NCBI GenBank assembly: GCA_016946835.1
Contig: JACVTC010000054.1
Coordinates: 257,501-317,500, forward strand
Length of the DNA: 60,000 bases
Source of the DNA: Neocallimastix lanati (nom. inval.)
Taxonomy: Eukaryota > Neocallimastigomycota > Neocallimastigomycetes > Neocallimastigales > Neocallimastigaceae
Reading direction: 5' to 3'
Below are positions 1 through 12,870 of the stretch, one piece after another (position 1 is the first letter of the stretch; every line of letters starts with the position of its first letter). Below the pieces are notes generated by a model. That model was given only the letters and a program-made list of their open reading frames with translations. It did no database searches and was not told the DNA's origin. Made by a program: the position numbers and the translations under genes.

Positions 1-405
1 TTTTATATATATATCTATAAATATTTAATACAATTCAGTACACAAGAATTAATTGTTCAATATATATTTCAATAACTATCAGTAATCATTATTAGTTTTT
101 ATATATTTCATTTTGTTACATAGCTTTCAATAATATCAATAAAGAAAAAAATAAAGATTTCAATAATATTATATTAGTAATATATAATTAATAAAAAAAA
201 ATTTTTTTTTTTTTTTTTTAAATCCATTTTATTATCTGTGATTAGAAATATAATAGTATTATTATTAGTAAATTATGAAATTAAAGAAAAGAAAAATTTT
301 GTTATTAAAAGTATTATGATTATAAAAATATTATAATTAAAGAAATATTTTAATAACATATATTTTGTTTTAAATTTTGAAATTAAAATAAAAATTTAAT
401 CTAAA

Positions 406-436
<31 letters not shown>

Positions 437-1489
437 TTTTTCTTTATTATTTATTTAACTAAATGATATAAAAAGGGAAAAAAAAATAAAAATAAAATAA
501 ATAAAATAAAATAATAATAATAATAATATTAATATTAATAATAATAATTAAAATTTTTTGAAAAATTAAGGAAATAATCAAATAAAAAAAATATAAAAAA
601 AAAAATAATAATAAATAGCAAAAAAAAATAAAAAAAAAAAAAAATAACTAAAAAAAATAAAATAGAATAAAAGATAATAATAAAAAAATATAATATATAT
701 ATAATAATTAATAATAATTATTATTATTTATTTATGATTTTTTTAATTTTTTTATTTATATTATATATGATTAAAAGATTTTTCGTAAATCATATAAAAT
801 TTAGATTCTTATTAATTCTCATCCAATAAGACTTTAAATTATAATTAAAATTACTTCAAACTTTAATTTTTATATAATTTTTACTTTTTATATTTATGTA
901 AAAAATTGTTATTTATTAAAATTTTAATTTTATATTGATATAAATTATCGAAAATATTATTTTTTTTTTGAAAATTTTTAACTATTAAATGAACTACTTT
1001 TTATTTAAAGGTTCATCTGAGTCACTTATTCCAATAATTGTGAGCTTGGCGAAATTCTTAACTAGAGCAAATACCTATCATAAGTAGTTCGTTTGAGCTA
1101 TTATTTGATAGGTATTCCAAAAAAAACCAAACTTAACCAAGAGCGTCGACGTCGTACTGATAATACAGGATTATCATCTATTTCTACGAAAGGGTGAATC
1201 TCGCCTTTAGTAGTTCAATAAATGATGAATCCGGGGAGAGAGTTTAGTGGACACCAACACTATCTATTTTAAAGATGTTACTTTTAGGTTTTATTATTTT
1301 TTTTTTATTTGTTAGAAAGGGAAAATTCCCACACAGTACAACTTGCCGAAATATATAGTATTTTTGAGCTTTTTTATTTTATATTTTTTAACTTTTATTT
1401 TTTATTTTTAATTTATAATGTACTTTTCACCAACATGTATTTTTTATAATAAGATTAATAAATTTATGGAAATGTATTCTCTTCCCTGT

Positions 1490-1527
<38 letters not shown>

Positions 1528-1818
1528 AAAGTTTTAAAAATTTTTTCATTACAATGTAATAATCATTTCAAATCAATAATAATCATAGAAGACTCGGCAT
1601 ATATAATTAAAGTTGATTTATTATTATTATTATTATTATTTTTAATTTATATATTTATTTATATATTTATTTATATATTTATATATTTATTTATACATTA
1701 TTAATTTTATTATTACTTTTTTTTTAAAAAGAAAAAAAAAATTGAAAAATACAACCGATATAAATTATATTTAATACAATTTACAATTGATTAAATTATA
1801 TTGTATAATATATATTTC

Positions 1819-1826
<8 letters not shown>
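1..1826. repeat. Segmental duplication, copy A
   Basis: This stretch aligns collinearly with 25285-26378 in the same orientation. Shared landmarks include aattcagt-type blocks near the start, aaatccatttt followed by a tgtgat/ggtgat block, the cattacaatgtaataatc block, the atagaagactcg block, and the aaccgata block just before the long T run at 1820-1860. The copies differ by many substitutions and small indels. Copy A also carries a poly(A) retroposon at 982-1523 that copy B lacks. No gene is recognisable in either copy. The duplication probably continues past the left edge of the window. Confidence 0.8.
982..1523 (+). mobile_element. Poly(A)-tailed retroposon, copy 1 (filled site)
   Basis: About 510 bp plus a poly(A) tail at roughly 1491-1523, on the + strand. 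It is homologous in inverted orientation to 34891-35446. A 14-bp direct repeat differing at one base (ttgaaaatttttaa at 968-981 and ttgaaaagttttaa at 1524-1537) flanks it, as expected of a target-site duplication made by target-primed reverse transcription. An aataaa-type polyadenylation signal lies about 30 bases before the tail. The paralogous sequence at about 26170-26195 shows the same target without the insert. The inside was once partly coding (see copy 2) but has indels and stops here. It could be a SINE-like unit or a 5'-truncated copy of an mRNA or LINE 3' end; no pol III boxes or reverse transcriptase were recognised. Confidence 0.8.
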
Positions 1827-1861
<35 letters not shown>

Positions 1862-2437
1862 AAAATTTATGAAGTAAAATAATGCATGGAAGAAAAATGA
1901 TATTATTTCTCAAAATTTTATAAAATTAAAAACTTTCATAAATGATATTTATTACAAATGACTGCAATAAGCAACTATACCAAAAACAATCATTTCACAA
2001 TTTTTGAAATTTTTTATCATTACTCTCCTTATCACAAGAATTTTGATGGTCTTCCTTCATGTGAACCTTACAATTTTTATTATAAAATATTAATATTTTG
2101 ATTATAATGATAATTTTTATTTTTTATTATTTATAGTATTTATATATCATTATATATATTTAATACTTTTTTATATTTATATAACTAAAATATTTTTTAG
2201 TTTTTTAAAAATTATTAATATAGATTATTATTAAAATATAGATTATTAATAATACAGATAATACATTTATTAATATTTTATATATTTTATATAATTATAT
2301 AATTTAATTTAATTTTATATTTTATTATTATTAAAAATTATAATAATAATACTATTTATCATTAATTATACTTTTTTAATTTATAATTTATTATTATTAA
2401 AAACTATAATAATAACACTAACCATTAATGATTTTTT

Positions 2438-2468
<31 letters not shown>

Positions 2469-2671
2469 TATTAATAAAATAATACATATAATACATCTAT
2501 AAATATTTATATATTTTTAAATATTTATAAATGAACTTTTTGTATTATATATATTATAATATAATTTAATTTATTTTTACTTAAAATTATAATAATACTA
2601 ATCATTAATTATAATTATCTTTTCTTCTTCTTCTTCTTTATATATATATATATATATATATATTATTGAAT
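1827..2671. other. Intergenic AT-rich spacer
   Basis: I see no gene. The stretch contains a short GC-richer patch near 1960-2070 with no recognisable reading frame, several near-repeats of a 'taataatactaatcattaatta' type (variants around 2340, 2410 and 2590), and a TA dinucleotide run directly after the 3' end of the neighbouring minus-strand gene at 2640-2665. Confidence 0.6.
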
Positions 2672-3955
2672 TTAAACAATAAAAGTTCTTATAAAGTAAT
2701 CGATATCTATACATTCTTGATCATATTCAATTTCATCAAGAAATTCTTCCATGGATTCCTTATCATTAATTAATTTATAATAATTATAGGCAGCAACACT
2801 ATAATCATAGCTAGCTTTAGCACATTCTTCATATCTACAGTTACGGGAGGGTTGATTCTTTAAAGTGTGATGACCTATTCTTTTTCCAGCATTATTATAA
2901 ATTTTTCTTTCAATTAAAGGACAGAATGGCTTTTGGAAAACATAATAGTATTCGTCATCTTTATCAATTATTGTAAAGTTTTGAAATTTTCCTAAAAATT
3001 CTTCGTCTTCAAAAAAATCGGCATCATCCAACAAATAGTTATCATATTCTGAATAAGAAGTACAGGCATACTTAAACTTCATATTAATTCTTTCAATATC
3101 AGCTAAAGCAATAGTGTAATCTTTTTTAGAAACATCTGACAAATAACGTTTTGGATTTTTGTAGAACTTTTTACAATTGGATGAATTAAAAGTGACACAG
3201 TATTCTTTAAGTTCTTTTAAAGACATGATAGTATCAATATCTTTTACACATTCATTATACTTAGAAGTTATGTTATAGTAAATAGAGAGTGGGGCTTCGA
3301 CAATACTTTCAGTAGTTGTTTGGTCTTCATGTTCATCATCTTCGGTGGTAGTTGATTTTTCTTCATTCTTTAAAGCTTTAGCATTTTTAATACATTTTTT
3401 TTGGTAATTAACGCCATATTTATATTCCTTTGCAACTTCTTTACTTCCTAATTTCTTAATTCCACTATAATAAGTTTTATAATAATTATAGAAAGCTTCA
3501 GAACATTCGACTGATTCACAGTTATTATTTAGAGCACTTTTACTTTTAGGAACACCAACGTAATTAACAACATCGGCATATCCTTTTACATAATTTTCAA
3601 TAAATGGACAATAATCATTATATTCACCAACTTGTAAACAAGCAAAATCAAGATACGCTTTTTTCATTTTGATATCTGTTTTAACTTTTTCATAATTTTT
3701 AATATTTGAAATATTTTTTAAATATTTTTTAGGATTTTTAAAGAACATTTGACATTTTGAAGAATTGAATATTTTACAAAAACTGTCATGATTTTCCAAG
3801 TCATAATCTTCTTTAGAAGATCTCAAATCAATAAAGCATTCCTTATATTCACCTAAATCATAACTAACTTTTGGTAATTCAGGAAAATTTATGACAAAAT
3901 TTCCTAAAACTATATTAGCACTTAATAATATTAAAGAAGACTTAAGAAATTTCAT
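2672..3955 (-). CDS. Secreted protein with two eight-cysteine domains
   Basis: An intact single-exon frame of 427 residues starts with an ATG at 3955. Residues 1-18 look like a signal peptide (MKFLKSS then a hydrophobic run ending SANIVLG). The mature part is an internal duplication. Domain 1 has cysteines at 40, 60, 68, 106, 116, 146, 151 and 188; domain 2 has them at 236, 253, 261, 298, 345, 373, 378 and 415, in the same order and with nearly the same spacing. Both share an FNSS-C-xxF(Y/F)KNPK(K/R)YL block, a CPxIE block and a tyrosine-rich stretch. A Thr/Glu/Asp-rich linker (about 200-220) joins them. Domain 2 has an extra acidic insert of about 37 residues at about 308-342. Sixteen paired cysteines suggest four disulfides per domain. 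I do not recognise the family; secretion is inferred from the leader, function is unknown. Codon use is far less AT-biased than the flanks, so the gene looks maintained. Confidence 0.85.
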   Translation of the reverse strand: MKFLKSSLILLSANIVLGNFVINFPELPKVSYDLGEYKECFIDLRSSKEDYDLENHDSFCKIFNSSKCQMFFKNPKKYLKNISNIKNYEKVKTDIKMKKAYLDFACLQVGEYNDYCPFIENYVKGYADVVNYVGVPKSKSALNNNCESVECSEAFYNYYKTYYSGIKKLGSKEVAKEYKYGVNYQKKCIKNAKALKNEEKSTTTEDDEHEDQTTTESIVEAPLSIYYNITSKYNECVKDIDTIMSLKELKEYCVTFNSSNCKKFYKNPKRYLSDVSKKDYTIALADIERINMKFKYACTSYSEYDNYLLDDADFFEDEEFLGKFQNFTIIDKDDEYYYVFQKPFCPLIERKIYNNAGKRIGHHTLKNQPSRNCRYEECAKASYDYSVAAYNYYKLINDKESMEEFLDEIEYDQECIDIDYFIRTFIV

Positions 3956-5334
<1,379 letters not shown>

Positions 5335-5570
5335 AATAGTTATTGAAAGATTCTGATGCTTTATTTGTTATAATAATTTGATCTATATTGTTATAATAAT
5401 TCTATTTTTTATAATTTTTTAAATAGTTTTTTTTTAAATATTCTAAAATTTCAAAAATTGGTCATTATTATTTGTTTCATACCTAATTTTTCTATTAATA
5501 TCAATTATATATTCAAGATTTATAAAAGATAAGCTCAAAACCACTTTATAACAAATATATATTATATTAT
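5335..5570 (-). pseudogene. MULE transposase fragment (copy C)
   Basis: This matches, in the same orientation, the segment 10750-10990 of MULE copy A. Shared blocks are attctgatgc(a/t)tt.tttgtta, tctatatt.t.ataataatt, aaatattctaaaa and the aagataagctc/aacgataagttc block. In copy A this segment encodes the region around the catalytic glutamate (ASESYN) and the stretch just before it. Here the frame is ruined by substitutions and indels and nothing upstream or downstream is preserved. It is the oldest-looking of the three MULE relics in the window. Confidence 0.65.
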
Positions 5571-5742
5571 TCATTATTTATATTTAATTATTTTATCATT
5601 TATTTTTATTAATTATAAATAAATTAATATTAATTATTCAGTCTTTTTTTTTTTTTTTTGTTACAAATGGATTTAGAAACATTTTATTTTTTAATAATAA
5701 AACACAGTTTTTATTTATTTATTATTCAACCTGATTATAATA

Positions 5743-5946
<204 letters not shown>

Positions 5947-6603
5947 AAGGAATTTTAAAAATTCACGATGTAATAATATTAGCAGTCACGTTTGGAAATG
6001 CAACACATCTTTATTTAGCATTTCAAACTCTTAACATTTTTCAATTTTTTTAAACTTTTTTAATAATTTCATATTACTATGTAATAATTATGTAATTTAT
6101 ATATATAACTTTTTAATATATTTATCTAAATTATTATTATTTAAAGTTTTATTCTATATCATAATATTATTTTTAATAAATATACATTATTAAATTAAAA
6201 TTATATCAATATTTTTTAATAAATAGGTCTAAATTTGTTATTAAATATAAATTATTATATTAATATATATCAATATAAATTATATTTTTATATTATATTT
6301 TTATATTTTGTATGTTTTGTATATTTTAGTTAAGTATTTAGTATTGTTCTGAAAGAGAGAAATCCAAAATGAATATACATTAATGACAATATTTTTTTAA
6401 AACATTTCATTTATATTTTTTTTTAAAACATTTCATTTCTATTTTTAATGAAAAAAAAGATATTTATCATGACAATTTTTTATTATCATTATTATTCATT
6501 ATTATTTATTGTTATTCAGGAATTTTGGGTTATAATTGATAAAGTACGCAGTATCTCTTACTGGGAAAAGTTCTATAATTTATTTATGAAATTTATTAAT
6601 ATA
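5947..6603. other. Intergenic spacer
   Basis: I see no intact gene. Short GC-richer patches at 5960-6030 and 6520-6580 could be old coding relics, but I could not read either in any frame. Confidence 0.5.
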
Positions 6604-6793
6604 ATGTAATTTTATTTATTTATTTATTAAAATTTAATTTTATTACTTTAATATATATATTTTTTTTTTACTGTAAATGTTATTAAAATTAAAAAAAAAA
6701 AAAAAAAAAAAATGTAATTTTATTTATTTATTTATTAAAATTTAATTTTATTACTTTATTATATATTTTTTTTTTTTACTGTAAATGTTATTA

Positions 6794-6824
<31 letters not shown>
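6604..6824. repeat. Tandem duplication of about 108 bp
   Basis: Two adjacent copies (about 6604-6711 and 6712-6824) run from aatgtaattttatttattta through actgtaaatgttattaaaat to a run of 20 or more A. They differ mainly in the lengths of the TA, T and A runs. Confidence 0.85.
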
Positions 6825-6890
6825 TAAATTTAACCCTATCCTATTCATTTATTTTTATAAGCCACATTGTAATACATGAATAAATGATTA

Positions 6891-6940
6891 GGGGGTGTGT
6901 CATTTCGAAAATTTTTATTATAAATTTGTATTTTGTTGTA
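6891..6940. repeat. Inverted-repeat partner of 12723-12774
   Basis: About 50 bp beginning ggggtgtgt and including catttcgaaaatttttatta and tttgtattttgttgta. The reverse complement recurs at 12723-12774 with a few mismatches. The pair brackets the left tandem array and MULE copy A, so it may be terminal or subterminal sequence of that transposon. The motifs aagcca and atggcg flank both copies, but on opposite sides. Confidence 0.6.
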
Positions 6941-7205
6941 GTACATTTCGGAAAATATGGCGTATTATAATGTAATAAATAAATAAATGAATAAATAAAT
7001 TATAAATGAATAAATAAATTTTTAAATAATAATAAAAAAATTAAGACAAACGTTTATTATGACTAAAAAAATTTTTTTTAGAAAATTAAATAAAAATATA
7101 TATATATATTTATATATATAATTACTACATATATAAAATAATTATTTTTTTTTATTTTATTTTAAATATTATTAATTATTATTAATACATTAATACCTTG
7201 TTTAT

Positions 7206-10110
7206 ATTATTAACAGAAAATACAGATTGAATAAAATAAAATAAAATGAAATAAAATAAAATAAAATAAAATAAAATATAATATAATAAAATAAAATAAA
7301 ATAAAATAAAATAAAAAGTAGAATATTAAATAAGAAAGTACAGATTGAATAAAATAAAATAAAATAAAATAAAATAAAATGAAATAAAATAAAATAAAAT
7401 AAAATAAAATAAAATAAAATAATATAAAAAGTAGAATATTAAATAAGAAAGTACAGATTGAATAAAATAAAATAAAATAAAATAAAATAAAATAAAAAGT
7501 AGAATATTAAATAAGAAAGTACAGATTGAATAAAATAAAATAAAATAAAATAAAATAAAATGAAATAAAATAAAATAAAATAAAATAAAATAAAATAAAA
7601 TAATATAAAAAGTAGAATATTAAATAAGAAAGTACAGATTGAATAAAATAAAATAAAATAAAATAAAATAAAAAGTAGAATATTAAATAAGAAAGTACAG
7701 ATTGAATAAAATAAAATAAAATAAAATAAAATAAAATAAAATAAAAAGTAGAATATTAAATAAGAAAGTACAGATTGAATAAAATAAAATAAAATAAAAT
7801 AAAAAGTAGAATATTAAATAAGAAAGTACAGATTGAATAAAATAAAATAAAATAAAATAAAATAAAATAAAATAAAATAAAATAAAATAAAAAGTAGAAT
7901 ATTAAATAAGAAAGTACAGATTGAATAAAATAAAATAAAATAAAATAAAATAAAATAAAATGAAATAAAAAAAAATAAAATAAAATAAAATAAAATAAAA
8001 TAATATAAAAAGTAGAATATTAAATAAGAAAGTACAGATTGAATGAAATAAAATAAAATAAAATAAAATAAAATAAAATAAAATAAAAAGTAGAATATTA
8101 AATAAGAAAGTACAGATTGAATAAAATAAAATAAAATAAAATAAAATAAAATAAAATAAAATAAAATAAAATAAAATAAAAAGTAGAATATTAAATAAGA
8201 AAGTACAGATTGAATACAATAAAATAAAATAAAATAAAATAAAATAAAATAAAATAAAAAGTAGAATATTAAATAAGAAAGTACAGATTGAATAAAATAA
8301 AATAAAATAAAATAAAATAATATAATATAAAAAGTAGAATATTAAATAAGAAAGTACAGATTTAATAAAATAAAATAAAATAAAATAAAAAGTAGAATAT
8401 TAAATAAGAAAGTACAGATTGAATAAAATAAAATAAAATAAAATAAAATAAAATAAAATAAAATAAAATAAAATAAAATAAAATAAAATAAAATAAAATA
8501 AAATAAAAAGTAGAATATTAAATAAGAAAGTACAGATTGAATAAAATAAAATAAAATAAAATAAAATAAAATAAAAAGTAGAATATTAAATAAGAAAGTA
8601 CAGATTGAATAAAATAAAATAAAATAAAATAAAATAAAATAAAATAAAATAAAAAGTAGAATATTAAATAAGAAAGTACAGATTGAATATAATAAAATAA
8701 AATAAAATAAAATAAAATGAAATAAAAAAAAAATAAAATAAAATAAAATAAAATAATATAAAAAGTAGAATATTAAATAAGAAAGTACAGATTGAATAAA
8801 ATAAAATAAAATAAAATAAAATAAAATAAAATGAAATAAAAAAAAATAAAATAAAATAAAATAAAATAAAATAATATAAAAAGTAGAATATTAAATAAGA
8901 AAGTACAGATTGAATAAAATAAAATAAAATAAAATAAAATAAAATAAAATAAAATAATATAAAAAGTAGAATATTAAATAAGAAAGTACAGATTGAATAA
9001 AATAAAATAAAATAAAATAAAATAAAATAAAAAGTAGAGTATTAAATAAGAAAGTACAGATTGAATAAAATAAAATAAAATAAAATAAAATAAAATAAAA
9101 TAAAAAGTAGAATATTAAATAAGAAAGTACAGATTGAATAAAATAAAATAAAATAAAATAAAATAAAATAAAATAAAATAAAAAGTAGAATATTAAATAA
9201 GAAAGTACAGATTGAATAAAATAAAATAAAATAAAATAAAATAAAATAAAATAATATAAAAAGTAGAATATTAAATAAGAAAGTACAGATTGAATAAAAT
9301 AAAATAAAATAAAATAAAAAGTAGAATATTAAATAAGAAAGTACAGATTGAATAAAATAAAATAAAATAAAATAAAATAAAATAAAATAAAATAATATAA
9401 AAAGTAGAATATTAAATAAGAAAGTACAGATTGAATAAAATAAAATAAAATAAAATAAAATAAAATAAAAAGTAGAATATTAAATAAGAAAGTACAGATT
9501 GAATAAAATAAAATAAAATAAAATAAAATAAAATAAAATAAAATAATATAAAAAGTAGAATATTAAATAAGAAAGTACAGATTGAATAAAATAAAATAAA
9601 ATAAAATAAAATAAAATAAAAAGTAGAATATTAAATAAGAAAGTACAGATTGAATAAAATAAAATAAAATAAAATAAAATAAAATAAAATAAAATAAAAA
9701 GTAGAATATTAAATAAGAAAGTACAGATTGAATATAATAAAATAAAATAAAATAAAATAAAATAAAATAAAATAAAATAAAAAGTAGAATATTAAATAAG
9801 AAAGTACAGATTGAATAAAATAAAATAAAATAAAATAAAATAAAATGAAATAAAAAAAAAAAATAAAATAAAATAAAATAAAATAAAATAATATAAAAAG
9901 TAGAATATTAAATAAGAAAGTACAGATTGAATAAAATAAAATAAAATAAAATAAAATAAAATAAAATAAAATAAAAAGTAGAATATTAAATAAGAAAGTA
10001 CAGATTGAATAAAATAAAATAAAATAAAATAAAATAAAATAAAATAAAATAAAATAAAATATAATATAATAAAATAAAATATAATATAATAAAATAAAAT
10101 AAAAAGTAGA
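7206..10110 (+). repeat. Composite tandem array, left (about 34 units)
   Basis: About 2.9 kb of alternating parts. One is a constant core of about 35 bp, containing agtagaatattaaataagaa and then agtacagattgaat. The other is a variable run of the pentanucleotide AAAAT. I count about 34 cores. Cores are almost identical, with a few variants (cagatttaat at about 8355, tagagtatt at about 9035). Spacer length runs from roughly 4 to more than 20 pentamers, some interrupted by tgaaat, aaaaaat or aatat steps. Open frames here are artefacts of the repeat. The same core in inverted orientation forms the right array at 12871-13950. Confidence 0.95.
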
Positions 10111-10182
10111 ATATTATAATTTTAATAAAATAATAAAAATCTTTTATTGAATTTAATATTTTTAATAACATAATTAATTTTG

Positions 10183-10325
10183 AAAAGTATATTGATATTA
10201 ATAAAATTTATAATAATATAATATTGATATTGATATTAATAAAATTTTTAATTATATAATATTAATATTGATATTAATAAAATTTATAATTATATAATAT
10301 TGATATTGATATTAATAAAATTTTA
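10183..10325. repeat. Short minisatellite
   Basis: Four imperfect units of about 38-49 bp, each containing gatattaataaaatttt or tttat followed by an aattatataatatt block. It lies between the left array and MULE copy A. Confidence 0.75.
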
Positions 10326-10464
10326 ACTAGTATCAAATAAATCGGTTTTAGTTATAAATTACTTAATAAAAATAACTAAAAGATAATTTCTATTAAGATT
10401 ATTAAATAAACACAGTAGGTAAATAAATTTGTATTTTTCTAGCATTTTTTTAAATTAAGATTAT

Positions 10465-11902
10465 TTATTTTAAATTAATATTTATATCGTTTAAATCAAT
10501 TAAACATTCTTTCCATAATTTAATTAATTCATTTCTGTTGCATCCATTATAAAATAAATTTATTTCCTTACTTTTGTAATTTTCAATTAAAATTTTAATT
10601 TCATCAGTTGCACTAAATATTTTTTGCTTTTTTTTCCAATTTCCTTTAGTTCTCCTTTGATAATCATTATAAGATAATTTTTCTTCTTCTTTTAATATAT
10701 ATATTAATTTATAAAATAAAGGTTTATTTGGAAATATATTATTTAAGTAGCTATTATAAGATTCTGATGCATTGTTTGTTAAATGCTCTATATTTTCATA
10801 ATAATTCCAATTATTAACATTATACTTAAGTAAATAATTTTTATTAAAATATTCTAAAAATTGCAGAAAATTATTATACTTTTTTTTTGACAAATTCTTT
10901 TTATTATAATATAAATATCAAATATATAGTTAGGGTTTATAAACGATAAGTTCGAAATAGCTTTATAATAAATATATACATCATTATCATTCTTCACTTC
11001 ATGATAACATAATATATTTTTTTGTTTTTCTAATGATCTTTTGTAATGCCAAACACAATATTTAATATTTATATTGGGAAAAACTTTTTTTGCGGCATTA
11101 GATATACCTTGTTCAAAATCACAATGAAAATTAATTGTAGTAATTAATGTATTACTCCTAAATTTATTTGCATTTTTTTTTTTATTTCTTTAAATAATGT
11201 TTCATATGTAGATTGTTTTTTATTTTTTAATATAGAAATGGAAGTAGTGTTAAACATATTAAATTCCCCAACATAAGTTCTTGTTATGAATAACTGATAA
11301 CTAAATTTCGGTGCTGCATAAAATGTACCGTCCGCAAATATATTTTTATGATAATTCGAAAATAAATATGCTTGGAATGGTGATTGAAAGATTATTAGAT
11401 CAGTATTTTTAAATATCATAAAATTTTCATTTCTTTTCATTTTATAATATTCTGATTCAATGGGAATATCATCAAAACCTTTTATGTTTGGAGGAAATTG
11501 TTTATTTATATTTCTTATTATTTGGGATCTAATTGTACTATATTCGGGACATATAAGTCCCATTTCTTGAGAAACGGCATTAAACATATGTTTAGGTTCT
11601 ATATCCATAGGAATTGAATTTTTCTTAATTTCTTCCTTAATTTTATGCTTTGCTACTGATATAGACACATCAATTTCTTTTTCGAGATGGTTATGTAAAC
11701 TTTCATATTTTAAAACCTCCTTTTTATCATTTAAAATAATTAAAGATTTACATTTATTTAAAGTCTTATATTCAGTGCATCTATAAATTTTTGATTTATC
11801 TTTCCTTTGAAATGAAAAATTAAATTTGTGTTTTTTATTAATAATAATTTGTTCATTTCCTCGATTTGTTTCACTTATTTCAATTTCTATATTGTCTTCC
11901 AT
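10465..11902 (-). pseudogene. MULE transposase with FLYWCH-like finger (copy A), frameshifted
   Basis: A Mutator-like transposase on the minus strand, read in three pieces. Piece 1 (11902-11144, ATG at 11902, 252 residues) has a FLYWCH-like zinc finger, C42-x8-C51 and H70-x-H72. It continues into the DDE fold, with the first catalytic Asp in FADGTF (D191). After a frameshift near 11144, piece 2 (about 11140-10920) reads a CDFEQG motif with the second Asp and then a CVWHYKR motif, typical of MULEs. Piece 3 (10893-10465) carries ASESYN with the catalytic Glu (residue 44 of that frame), and a basic C-terminus. All three catalytic positions survive, so the break is fairly recent. It is flanked by tandem arrays in inverted orientation (7206-10110 and 12871-13950). 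Whether the frame was a single exon is inference. Confidence 0.88.
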
Positions 11903-12109
11903 TAATAATTAAAATTTTTCAATAAAATATTTTAATAAATATACTTTTAAATGCTTCGAAACTTTTTTTTTTTTTTTTTAATATTTAAAATAATAAACCT
12001 TTTTTTAATTAATTATATAATTATTTAAATAATTATTTAATTATTAATTATTTATTATTTCTTTATTTACTATTTTATTTATTTATTTTTATTTTTATTT
12101 TTTATTTTT

Positions 12110-12390
12110 TATTTTTTTGTTTTATTTTATTTTTTTTATTTTTTAATGCTTAAAAAATAAATTTTTATTTATTTTTATTTTATTTTTTAATGTTTAAAAA
12201 AGAAGTTTTCTTATTTCTTATTTTTTTTTTTTTTTATTTTTTGATGCTTAAAAAATAAAATGTTTATTTATTTTTATTTTATTTTTCAATGTTTAAAAAA
12301 AAAGTTTTCTTATTTCTTATTTTTATTTTATTTTTTAAGCATTAAAAAATAAAATGTTTATTTATTTTTATTTTATTTTTCAATGTTAAA
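12110..12390. repeat. Minisatellite of about 97 bp, three units
   Basis: Three imperfect copies contain a tgcttaaaaaataaa block, a tttatttatttttattttatt block, an aatgtttaaaaaa block and an aagttttcttatttcttatt block. In the third copy the tgctt step is aagcattaaaaaataaaat. It lies just upstream of MULE copy A. Confidence 0.8.
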
Positions 12391-12722
12391 TAGAAATACC
12401 TAACCTAATTATTATTTATTGAAGTGTTGTATTTCGCCAAAAGTTGAATTTGGTCCAGTTAAATTTCAATTCTTGGTGGCTTATAAATTTTCGTCATAAA
12501 ATATCACCACATTTATTATTCACGCCATATTGTGAATATATGGCTTTTTAAAAATTGTAGAAAAAAGCCACAAAATTATGATACAATTAGATATACGCCC
12601 CACGTAAGATTACGTGTTTGAAAATTTTTGAGAATTGTAATTTTATTTATTTAATTAATTAATTATTATTCATTAAATTTTTAATAAAATTAAGTGGCTT
12701 AAAATTAAAAATATTTAAGCCA
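12391..12722. other. Spacer with inverted GTGGCTT/AAGCCAC motifs
   Basis: No gene. GC is higher than in the flanks. The motif gtggctt (about 12477) recurs inverted as aagccac (about 12562) and again as gtggctt near 12694. The sequence cacgtaagattacgtg (12601-12616) is a perfect 7-bp hairpin with a 2-base loop. These nested inversions sit next to the inverted repeat 12723-12774 and suggest a transposon end or a decayed MITE. Confidence 0.5.
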
Positions 12723-12774
12723 TACAACAAAATACAAATTTTTGTAATAAAAATTTTCGAAATGCACACTCCCC
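12723..12774. repeat. Inverted-repeat partner of 6891-6940
   Basis: The reverse complement of 6891-6940, carrying tacaacaaaatacaaatt and aaattttcgaaatg. It lies immediately outside MULE copy A and about 100 bp before the right tandem array. Confidence 0.6.
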
Positions 12775-12870
12775 GTAAATTTTTTGTTAACGCCATAAAA
12801 AATTTTAATAAAATTATATGTAAAAAAAAATAAATGTATAAATAAATAAACAAACAAATAAAGAATGTAA

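Noticed and set aside
7206-10110. CRISPR-like appearance: constant core alternating with variable spacers
   Set aside because: The spacers are all lengths of one pentanucleotide, not unique sequence, and the host is eukaryotic. It is a composite minisatellite.
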